Below are positions 8,369 through 14,069 of a stretch of DNA of 40,226 nt, piece after piece. Position numbers and translations under genes: made by a program. Under the pieces are notes generated by a model. It was not told the origin of the DNA. It saw nothing but the letters and a program-made list of their open reading frames with translations, and did no database searches. This DNA comes from Acidobacteriota bacterium (GTDB lineage: Bacteria > Acidobacteriota > Blastocatellia > Pyrinomonadales > Pyrinomonadaceae). Positions within the stretch are counted from its first letter, which is position 1. Each line of letters opens with the position of its first letter. The stretch spans positions 1-40,226 of the forward strand of contig JAIVJJ010000234.1 in NCBI GenBank assembly GCA_020200095.1, written 5' to 3'.

Positions 8369-9151
8369 TTGAATGCGAAAATTACTCGGCCGTCTCAACA
8401 GTTTTATTTGCCGACTATCACGATTTATTCACCAGCAAAAGTCGGTAAATCCCTAATTTCTTTAACAGTCGGTCGAAACGAATTACTTATATTAGACGCC
8501 CAACACGGGACTGATTGGATGCGGCATCCAAAATTAGACCCGAACGTTTGGCATATTTCAAATTATAGTGAATGGGAAGAGGCATACTACTATTTACGCG
8601 ATAGAAAGCACCCCTATAAATGGGTTAGCAACGACACGATAACAAAACTACATAATCTGGCGTTGCGTAAAGTGTTAGGAGTTAAACCTGACGTTCCTTT
8701 ACCCTCAGGAATTTCTTTACCTAAACGAGGTGCCGCTGGAGAACACACTAAATTAATGATTGATAACTTTAGACGACTTCCGATGGGAGTAATTTTTATT
8801 GCTGGTGAGAGACGATTAGTAGCCGATACCGATAATGGGAGTCTCTTGGATTCAGAAGAATTAGGTAATGACGAAATTGTAGAGGAAAGTCCTAACGTAA
8901 GATATGTGCCTGATTTACCAGACGATACCCGTAAATATCTAGTGCAAGAATCCGATGTTATTGGAAGACTATTTATTACTCCTCCGAAAGATGGGCAACG
9001 CCGGGGAAAGCGACATATGTGGTTAGCGCCACATTCCTTATATGAAACCGGTTACCGAAGTTATTATCCGCTACCAGATTATATGAGTCAGCCCAATCTT
9101 AAGAGATTAATTTCTCTTACGCAGAGAGGATCAAATAATGCCGAGCAGTAA
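8369..9151 (+). CDS. Sak4-type AAA_24 ATPase (single-strand annealing/recombinase family)
   Basis: I choose TTG 8369 because AGGAGG lies 4 nt upstream. The frame stays open back to GTG 8321, but that codon lies in a probable promoter. The protein is 260 aa. Walker A is SPAKVGKS at 21-28, followed by a strand LLILDAQHGTDW typical of phage AAA_24 proteins, and a Walker B-like strand ending in NDTIT where the usual VVD-S/T is partly replaced (SND). Known relatives (Sak4) are RecA/Rad51-fold proteins that work with phage SSB in recombination. The SSB gene follows directly with a 14-bp overlap. Confidence 0.8.
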   Translation: MNAKITRPSQQFYLPTITIYSPAKVGKSLISLTVGRNELLILDAQHGTDWMRHPKLDPNVWHISNYSEWEEAYYYLRDRKHPYKWVSNDTITKLHNLALRKVLGVKPDVPLPSGISLPKRGAAGEHTKLMIDNFRRLPMGVIFIAGERRLVADTDNGSLLDSEELGNDEIVEESPNVRYVPDLPDDTRKYLVQESDVIGRLFITPPKDGQRRGKRHMWLAPHSLYETGYRSYYPLPDYMSQPNLKRLISLTQRGSNNAEQ

Positions 9152-9740
9152 ATTAGGTCCCGCGCAACCCGCAACAGTGAATATGAAAGGCGTAGGAGAA
9201 CCTGACCGATCGAAATTTGCCACGCGAAAGCGTAAGCCTGCAGGCGATTACCTAGCGGATGTTATCAGAGTCGAGCAGGGTCAGGATGACGAGGGTAATA
9301 TTATGTGGGTCTATCTACTGAGACTAGCTCATGATGCTGGCGCCACATATAACTTATGGTTTAAACCCGAGGTGGATACTTCCTTACCGTATTTGCGACA
9401 GTTTATCGTCTCCTGTGGAAGGCCCGTTCCTGATAAGCGAGTGAAGATCGATCCCAACAATTACGTCAAGAAACGTCTCGGTATTACGTTAGAGGACGAT
9501 GAGTACAACGGTCGCGAGCAGTCGCGCATTGTATGGACGATGCCCGCTGCCGACGTCGATGAGGATGCGTCCAACGCCCCGGCGGCACGGCCATCACGAG
9601 CTGCACGGGACGGTGCGGGGCCTAGGAAGGGCGCACGTACCCGTCAAGCGGCACCTGTCAGTGAGGAGCTGGACGTAGACGACTCTGAGCTTGACGAGTT
9701 GGACATCGGAGACGATGATGATGACTTAGACGTGCTGTAG
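9138..9740 (+). CDS. Single-stranded DNA-binding protein with acidic tail
   Basis: A 200-aa protein. Residues about 20-130 form a beta-rich, OB-like region (GDYLADVIRV, IMWVYLLRLAHD, TYNLWFKPEV). A basic linker rich in A/R/P follows, then a strongly acidic end (ELDVDDSELDELDIGDDDDD). This is the layout of phage SSBs of the T7 gp2.5 or DUF669-like kind, whose acidic tail recruits other replication proteins. It overlaps the Sak4 gene by 14 bp, fitting a recombination pair. The second half is clearly GC-richer than the first, so the linker and tail may have a separate origin. It is the last gene before the structured RNA candidate. Confidence 0.8.
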   Translation: MPSSKLGPAQPATVNMKGVGEPDRSKFATRKRKPAGDYLADVIRVEQGQDDEGNIMWVYLLRLAHDAGATYNLWFKPEVDTSLPYLRQFIVSCGRPVPDKRVKIDPNNYVKKRLGITLEDDEYNGREQSRIVWTMPAADVDEDASNAPAARPSRAARDGAGPRKGARTRQAAPVSEELDVDDSELDELDIGDDDDDLDVL

Positions 9741-9751
9741 CCCCCCTAGCT

Positions 9752-9865
9752 TGAGAGGCTATCTCAGACCAGACGGAGACTCTCCCGTAATTGCTGCCTC
9801 TCCCCGTCTGGACAGTCGTAAGATGTTCCCCCCGACATCGAAGCGACTACTTGAGATAGCCTCTC
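9752..9865 (+). ncRNA. Structured RNA candidate, three-way junction with C-rich loops
   Basis: This stretch sits in a 146-nt gap between the SSB and VRR-NUC genes. Seen: a perfect 14-bp closing stem (9753-9766 with 9852-9865), an inner 8-bp stem (9769-9776 with 9804-9811) carrying a 27-nt pyrimidine-rich loop, and a second arm with 5 bp (9814-9818 with 9844-9848) plus 5 bp (9822-9826 with 9835-9839) around a TCCCCCCG loop. The order is that of a three-way junction. The strand is assumed from the flanking genes. The loops (CTCCC, CCTCTCC, CCCCCC) could pair with GGAGG ribosome sites, so a regulatory small RNA is possible. A terminator or replication hairpin is the main alternative. I recognise no known RNA family. 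Confidence 0.5.
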
Positions 9866-9886
9866 TCCTATGTATAGGAATGAAAT

Positions 9887-10177
9887 ATGCAACCTGAAAG
9901 TCAATTAATTAGACAGATAAAAGCTTATTTAGATACAATTAATGCTTTTCACTTTAAGGTACACGGTAGTGAGTACATGATGGCCGGATTACCGGATATT
10001 ATTTGCTGTTACAGGGGGTATTATATCGGTATTGAAGCTAAAATGCCAGGTAATAAATTATCGGAAAGACAAAAGTACATTAAATCTAAAATAGAGCAGG
10101 CAAAAGGCGTTTACTGGGTAATTTATTCTAAGGAAGAATTAGAAGAAAAATTTATGAGTTTCGTTCATTCCACTTAG
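9887..10177 (+). CDS. VRR-NUC domain nuclease
   Basis: A 96-aa stand-alone VRR-NUC domain. The PD-(D/E)XK signature is GLPDI at 34-38 (D37), then IEAK at 49-52 (E50, K52) and a downstream Q62 in SERQ, the order expected for this family. Known relatives cut branched DNA or act in repair, and many phages carry a single-domain form in the replication region. ATG 9887 has AGGA upstream. The 3' end overlaps the oppositely transcribed gene by 26 bp, so it closes the rightward module. Confidence 0.85.
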   Translation: MQPESQLIRQIKAYLDTINAFHFKVHGSEYMMAGLPDIICCYRGYYIGIEAKMPGNKLSERQKYIKSKIEQAKGVYWVIYSKEELEEKFMSFVHST

Positions 10178-10547
10178 GATAATTTCTCCAGTGTGGATCG
10201 CGTGTTTTTCTACTAACATTTAATCCCAATTCCGTCAATCGTTCTTGCAACCATTGTTCCTGAGCGACAGCAATTTCATAAACTCGCTTTTTTTCATTTT
10301 TCCGCAAACCTCGACCACCACGACGTAACAACGCAAGTGGAATCAATCCGTTATCTGCTAAGGCTTCATTAGATTGTGTAGTTACTGATTTTACTGGTTC
10401 TCCATACCATTCTAGAAACGCATCTCTAACAACCGGAACAGACGAAGTATCTAAAACTGTTATTTCAGTGCCTGACCATTCTTTTAAGAATCGACATAAT
10501 ACCTTTACATTAACATCCAATTCATTGGCTAATGTTTGAACGTCCAT
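10152..10547 (-). CDS. Helix-turn-helix-like protein, downstream member of a leftward pair
   Basis: A 131-aa protein beginning MDVQTLANELDVNVKVLCRF, which looks like a short helix-turn-helix and resembles the N-terminal helical domain of IF2-like proteins. The middle (NGLIPLALLRRGGRG) shares a pattern with NGLLPCLRLTGRGG in the gene just upstream, and the C-terminus is basic (WRNYPKWNERN). It overlaps its upstream partner by 26 bp and the convergent nuclease gene by 26 bp. It is transcribed from the operator-bearing promoter at 10819-10858. DNA binding is inferred; the role is unknown. Confidence 0.6.
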   Translation of the reverse strand: MDVQTLANELDVNVKVLCRFLKEWSGTEITVLDTSSVPVVRDAFLEWYGEPVKSVTTQSNEALADNGLIPLALLRRGGRGLRKNEKKRVYEIAVAQEQWLQERLTELGLNVSRKTRDPHWRNYPKWNERNS

Positions 10548-10791
10548 TTAAATTCTCCCGATTTAATTCGTTTACTTGCGCGGCAACCCATACATTTTGA
10601 CCACCCCGCCCGGTTAATCGTAAACACGGTAATAGACCGTTACGCCGCATGACTTTATCAGCAGTTTGAGTTGCCGCTTTACTTGTATAACCTAATTGGG
10701 CAGCGCAATAAGATGTACTCCATAATTCAATAGCGCCATAGAACCACACGCCGTCAGTATTTCCCGGTTTTAAAATCAATGGTTGCTGCAT
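10522..10791 (-). CDS. Winged-helix-like DNA-binding protein
   Basis: An 89-aa protein with a very strong SD (AAAGGAGGTG) before ATG 10791. A helical segment (TSYCAAQLGYTSKAATQTADKV) followed by NGLLPCLRLTGRGGQNVW looks like a helix-turn-helix plus wing. It is the first gene after the operator/promoter at 10819-10858, so it is a candidate for autoregulation and for the protein that reads the GACTMACCGTYAGTC sites. That link is inference from position only. The shared NGL-P-L-R-GG segment with the next gene suggests the two are distant paralogues. Confidence 0.6.
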   Translation of the reverse strand: MQQPLILKPGNTDGVWFYGAIELWSTSYCAAQLGYTSKAATQTADKVMRRNGLLPCLRLTGRGGQNVWVAAQVNELNRENLNGRSNISQ

Positions 10792-10818
10792 AACAATTCA
10801 CCTCCTTTCCGGCGGACT

Positions 10819-10858
10819 GACTAACCGTCAGTCTACTCAACGCAGCCCGCCAGGTCAA
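10819..10858 (-). promoter_or_regulatory. Leftward promoter with operator A over the -10
   Basis: On the minus strand TTGACC (10853-10858) is followed by a 17-bp spacer and TAGACT (10830-10835). The -10 lies within the 15-bp near-palindrome GACTAACCGTCAGTC (10819-10833). It drives the two HTH-like genes. Spacing and placement match the site at 11366-11405. Confidence 0.65.
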
Positions 10859-10868
10859 CACACACGCG

Positions 10869-10907
10869 ACCCCCGTCCGACGTGAAGCGCAATTGTCAGA
10901 CGGGGGT
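10869..10907. terminator. GC-rich hairpin between leftward units
   Basis: ACCCCCGTC (10869-10877) pairs with GACGGGGGT (10899-10907), extended inward after one mismatch by GAC/GTC. It lies just after the acidic-protein gene and just before the next leftward promoter, which is where a terminator is expected. There is no U-run on either side, so intrinsic termination is uncertain. Terminators lacking a U-run are known in actinobacteria. Confidence 0.4.
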
Positions 10908-10924
10908 TTCGACAAAGGAAAAAT

Positions 10925-11332
10925 TTACAGTTCCTCGATTTCATCCTCGCTTTCGTCTTCGAAGTCTATTTCATCATCGTCATCGTCGTCGGATTCTTCT
11001 GTGTCCTGCGACTCAGCAAAAAACGCTGTTCGCAGAACAACACTAGTACGGTTAGCCCGTACAAAATCCGCGACTCGTAACATCAGGTCGAGGGCTGATT
11101 GATTTAACTCGACACCCAACTCGCGCCAAATGAGATCAAGCATTAACTCATCGGGATTGGGTTCGTCCGATTCCTCATCTGCCTCCTCTTCCGTAACAAC
11201 CGAGAGCTGTCGCTGTGGTGACATGTCCTCGGCTATTTCCTCTGATTCAAGCTCAGCCGGGTCCTCCAGATCTTCTAGTACCTCAGGTTCCGGAACGGGG
11301 ACAGGCTTAGCGCTCTTGCGTCTCGCGGCCAT
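10925..11332 (-). CDS. Very acidic protein, possible DNA mimic
   Basis: I start at ATG 11332 (GAGGAG ten nt upstream); GTG 11341 is in frame but too close to the SD. The protein is 135 aa: a basic N-terminal tip (MAARRKSAK), a long acidic/proline stretch, a short helical core (LDLIWRELGVELNQSALDLM and onward to ADFVRANRTSVVLRTAFF), and a nearly all-acidic tail from about residue 110. Highly acidic phage proteins often act as DNA mimics against restriction enzymes or RNA polymerase, or as chaperone-like partners. That is inference here. It is a single-gene unit with its own consensus-like promoter and operator B. Confidence 0.65.
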   Translation of the reverse strand: MAARRKSAKPVPVPEPEVLEDLEDPAELESEEIAEDMSPQRQLSVVTEEEADEESDEPNPDELMLDLIWRELGVELNQSALDLMLRVADFVRANRTSVVLRTAFFAESQDTEESDDDDDDEIDFEDESEDEIEEL

Positions 11333-11365
11333 AGTGCGCACTCTCCTCTAACGCGTGTAGTTGCT

Positions 11366-11405
11366 GACTCACCGTTAGTCTACTAGCCGCTTTTGTGCTT
11401 GTCAA
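11366..11405 (-). promoter_or_regulatory. Leftward promoter with operator B over the -10
   Basis: On the minus strand a consensus TTGACA (11400-11405), a 17-bp spacer and TAGACT (11377-11382). The -10 overlaps the operator GACTCACCGTTAGTC (11366-11380), so a bound protein should block RNA polymerase. It serves the acidic-protein gene and begins right after the amidase stop. Confidence 0.75.
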
Positions 11406-11409
11406 GCAC

Positions 11410-12321
11410 TTACCGAGGTTTAGTCTCGATACCAATCACGCCTCGCCCGGTAAGATTGTAATGAATGATGACCTGGGTAACGCCATCTCGTAGTGGTCCC
11501 CAACGACGGGGACAATGACCATTTTTTGACTCCAGGTGCCATTCCCAATCATGCACTCCGCCTTCATCCGATTGAGCGAAGCAGCGAAGGTGTCCAGTGC
11601 CCTCAGCTATCGTTGCTGATATCCAGGCGGCTGCGGTTATTGCTCCGCCACCAACTGGGCAGATGACAGGCAATAGTCCCTGACCGGAGATCGGAATACT
11701 TTGTACAGCCACATCTTCTCCTATTACTGGGGGCGGCTTAATACCAATAACTCCGCTGCGTCTTAATTTGTTCGGTTCGGATAAATAGTATCCAATAGTT
11801 CGCCGCATCTGATCCATATTAATGCCAGCTGGATCAATCTTTCTGCGGGGCGCGTATTCTTTATGACCACAAACCCATTCCGGCCCCGCCTTTAAATGCT
11901 GACAAATACTCGCAACTAATCGCGGATAACAATCTAATTGCTCATCAGTCCAATCCCCATCCCCTTTATCTTCAGCTTCAATGCCGATAAAGTACTGATT
12001 GCCACTAACACCTTTCCATGAACCTGAGCCGGCATGGTAGGATAATCCAGCAGATACAATATAAACGGTACCATTCCATCCTAATCCGTATTGTGCTAGA
12101 GGGCCAGCTAATCCAGCCCTACCATTACGAATCACGCTAATGCTAGGGAAATCATTTTTAGCTCCGGGATAGGGATCGGGACCGGCCGTATGATGACAAA
12201 TAACTCCATGAACATGGTTAGCCATAGGGCCATGATGATGATTCCGCCAATTTGCTAATTCTGCCACCGGATAGCCAGTCTCTCGTGCGGCATCTAATAG
12301 CCACGGTAAAAATTGTCCCAT
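11410..12321 (-). CDS. Endolysin: N-acetylmuramoyl-L-alanine amidase (Amidase_2)
   Basis: A 303-aa lysis enzyme that cleaves the amide bond between muramic acid and the peptide stem. The catalytic domain covers about residues 30-180: ICHHTAG with zinc ligand H44, YHAG with H96, and CGHKEYAPRRKIDP with H153, K161 and D163, all as expected for Amidase_2. A hinge with KPPPVIGED follows, then a C-terminal domain of about 100 aa that I do not recognise and that probably binds cell wall. GVIGI near residue 190 recurs at the C-terminus. No signal peptide is seen, so it needs a holin. It lies directly after a 56-aa gene and downstream of two or three membrane proteins. Confidence 0.9.
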   Translation of the reverse strand: MGQFLPWLLDAARETGYPVAELANWRNHHHGPMANHVHGVICHHTAGPDPYPGAKNDFPSISVIRNGRAGLAGPLAQYGLGWNGTVYIVSAGLSYHAGSGSWKGVSGNQYFIGIEAEDKGDGDWTDEQLDCYPRLVASICQHLKAGPEWVCGHKEYAPRRKIDPAGINMDQMRRTIGYYLSEPNKLRRSGVIGIKPPPVIGEDVAVQSIPISGQGLLPVICPVGGGAITAAAWISATIAEGTGHLRCFAQSDEGGVHDWEWHLESKNGHCPRRWGPLRDGVTQVIIHYNLTGRGVIGIETKPR

Positions 12322-12492
12322 TTAACGGTCCGTTTCTGTTTCTTCAAACATCGGTTCATGCCGCCGAACAACTAATTGACCATGTACTAAATCATCCGCC
12401 GGAGACTCATTTCGCCATGAACCTGTAGGCGATCCTTGATCGGTATGAATGGGATTGATATCAGGGTCTGGCTTATCAAATTCCTTTTTCAT
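12322..12492 (-). CDS. 56-aa hydrophilic protein ahead of the endolysin
   Basis: ATG 12492, ending in TAA directly before the amidase ATG. The sequence is polar and acidic, with many D, P and E (MKKEFDKPDPDINPIHTDQG at the start). No motif recognised. The tight position between the holin-like gene and endolysin suggests it is translated with the lysis cassette. Confidence 0.6.
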   Translation of the reverse strand: MKKEFDKPDPDINPIHTDQGSPTGSWRNESPADDLVHGQLVVRRHEPMFEETETDR

Positions 12493-12682
12493 CCGGAGTA
12501 TTTCCTCTCTCTGAAATTAAATATCCAATTAAAGCAGTAATGAATGCTGATAGAGCCGCTATAACAGTTGATTCTAGACCCGGAAGCAACCAAGCCAAAA
12601 GAACCGAGACCACTGGACCCAGAGTGCTGGCGGCTGCTATTTTGCGGTTCGGCTTCAAGCTCATTGTTCTAGGGTTCTCCAT
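12476..12682 (-). CDS. Holin-like membrane protein
   Basis: A 68-aa protein with two hydrophobic stretches (about 15-35, LGPVVSVLLAWLLPGL, and 38-57, VIAALSAFITALIGYLI) and a short charged tail. ATG 12682 overlaps the preceding gene by 14 bp; M7 (MSLKPNRK) is an alternative start. Size, two spans and position one small gene before the amidase fit a holin or a similar lysis membrane protein. Function inferred from context. Confidence 0.65.
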   Translation of the reverse strand: MENPRTMSLKPNRKIAAASTLGPVVSVLLAWLLPGLESTVIAALSAFITALIGYLISERGNTPDEKGI

Positions 12683-13052
12683 TTCTTGGTCCGTTTTGCC
12701 ACTGTAATCTACTGACTATTTGCTCTAGCTGTCTAATCCTATCACGCTGTTCGGAGTTGTCCGCGCGTAAATTGCGAATTTCATCTCGATATGTAACTTC
12801 TAATTCACGGATATCCTTTCGGTGCTTCTGTGTCCAATCATCTAAGTCCTCTTGCAGCGCCACATTACGGCGATCTAGAGCCTTATTTATACCCTCCCAT
12901 GACGTGTCTGCGGCAAGTTTTGCTAGCTCGATTTTATCTGCAGCGGATTGTTTAACCCGTTCCTGTCGAGCCTTACGATACAGAAGCAAGGGAGTAACAA
13001 CGCCTACCAGTAAGGCTGGCAACAATATTGAAAGTAGCTCTAATAAGGTCAC
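12669..13052 (-). CDS. Membrane-anchored coiled-coil protein (spanin- or antiholin-like position)
   Basis: I start at GTG 13052, which shares GTGA with the stop of the gene before; a longer frame to 13193 would overlap it heavily. The protein is 127 aa: an N-terminal hydrophobic span (LLELLSILLPALLVGVVTPL) and then a long charged helical region (EVTYRDEIRNLRADNSEQRD...RQLEQIVSRL) that should form a coiled coil. One span plus coiled coil resembles inner-membrane lysis accessories. It lies in the lysis region between a four-span protein and the holin-like gene. Role inferred only. Confidence 0.65.
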   Translation of the reverse strand: MTLLELLSILLPALLVGVVTPLLLYRKARQERVKQSAADKIELAKLAADTSWEGINKALDRRNVALQEDLDDWTQKHRKDIRELEVTYRDEIRNLRADNSEQRDRIRQLEQIVSRLQWQNGPRNGEP

Positions 13053-13513
13053 ACCAGTCTCCCGCCGTATTTTTGCCCAGTGAGACGTAGAGCTGACGTG
13101 ATTAACAATATTAACAAAATGCTCCACATTATGGGGTGAACCGCCGTGGTATGAGAAAAGGTAATGTAACGAACTATAAACGCACCCCACCATGCCGCAG
13201 TCAACACAAGAGCTAACAAATGAGCGAAGATCGCTAATGCTCGGCGCTGTTCAAAATAAATAGAGCTTAGCATAATCACAGCTACTACTAGATAAATTGA
13301 ACCCCATACTTGCTGGGATGCGATTTCTAATAGTCCTGCATAGGCAGGCGCAGTCGTCCAACGGGCAGGGAATACTATTAAGTCTAGACCCAACAGGAGG
13401 TAGGCGATCGCTACCACAAATAATCTGGCGTGTTCACGGATCACGCTATCACCCACTCTCCGACTCTTAATCTGAGTTAGTATAACACCACTGTCAAGTG
13501 GTACCGAGTCCAC
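13049..13513 (-). CDS. Four-span membrane protein of the lysis region
   Basis: A 154-aa protein with about four hydrophobic spans (LFVVAIAYLLLGLDLIVF, IYLVVAVIMLSSIYF, FAHLLALVLTAAWWGAFIV, PIMWSILLILLITSAL). It overlaps the tail-tip gene before it and the coiled-coil gene after it. Similar four-span proteins accompany holins in many actinophages and may be holins themselves, so either this or the 68-aa protein could be the pore former. Not decided by sequence alone. Confidence 0.65.
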   Translation of the reverse strand: MDSVPLDSGVILTQIKSRRVGDSVIREHARLFVVAIAYLLLGLDLIVFPARWTTAPAYAGLLEIASQQVWGSIYLVVAVIMLSSIYFEQRRALAIFAHLLALVLTAAWWGAFIVRYITFSHTTAVHPIMWSILLILLITSALRLTGQKYGGRLV

Positions 13514-14060
13514 CGGAATGAAAATATTCTAACGATGCCCAACAGCCATCACTTAGCGTTACTGATAGACTGCGGGAAACCGTATCGTCGTGATGTGCTT
13601 GGATGACAATTATGTCTCCCGTTGAAAAAGCATACGGGCGACTAAATACCTGATGGGCAAAACCATTTGCACGGTTTAGAGCAGTATCATTACTTTCACC
13701 AATCACAATCGACCCGGGTGTTTTAACAAAACGTAAATCAATTCCTACGGCAGCCATTTGAGGCCATTGAACTTTAGCAAAAACTCGCCCGACAAACGAT
13801 CGCTGCAAGGTAAAAGCTGTGGGATTGCTACTTACCCACATTCCATTACCACCTATATACGACTCTTCATTATCTACTAATTGTGTTTCCCACGGAACAT
13901 TAGTAAACCCAGTGCTAACTGGTATAGAGAATGCGGTAGAACGTTGAACATAAACATATGGAGGATAATTCAATAAGTCGGATAGCTCATTAAGCCTTTC
14001 CGGCGCAACCTCTTGACGATAGTAATACCGATGAACCGGAACAACTAAGGGCGCAGTCAT
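13494..14060 (-). CDS. Minor tail protein, probable receptor-binding jelly-roll
   Basis: A 188-aa protein following the large tail-tip protein. It is rich in beta-strand patterns (AFSIPVSTGFTNVPWETQL, GMWVSSNPTAFTLQ, GDIIVIQAHHDDTVSRSL) like the C1q/TNF-type jelly-roll heads seen at tail-fibre ends. It would sit at the tail tip and touch the host surface. The assignment rests on position and strand pattern; no catalytic motif was seen. Confidence 0.6.
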   Translation of the reverse strand: MTAPLVVPVHRYYYRQEVAPERLNELSDLLNYPPYVYVQRSTAFSIPVSTGFTNVPWETQLVDNEESYIGGNGMWVSSNPTAFTLQRSFVGRVFAKVQWPQMAAVGIDLRFVKTPGSIVIGESNDTALNRANGFAHQVFSRPYAFSTGDIIVIQAHHDDTVSRSLSVTLSDGCWASLEYFHSGGLGTT

Positions 14061-14069
14061 AAGAATCCT

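Noticed and set aside
9752-9865. Hammerhead or other self-cleaving ribozyme in the three-way junction
   Set aside because: No CUGAUGA or GAAA core and no cleavage-site pattern was found, so a ribozyme is not claimed.
10925-11351. Plus-strand serine-rich frames opposite the acidic gene
   Set aside because: They are the complement of Asp/Glu codon runs (poly-Ser readings) and lack start signals.
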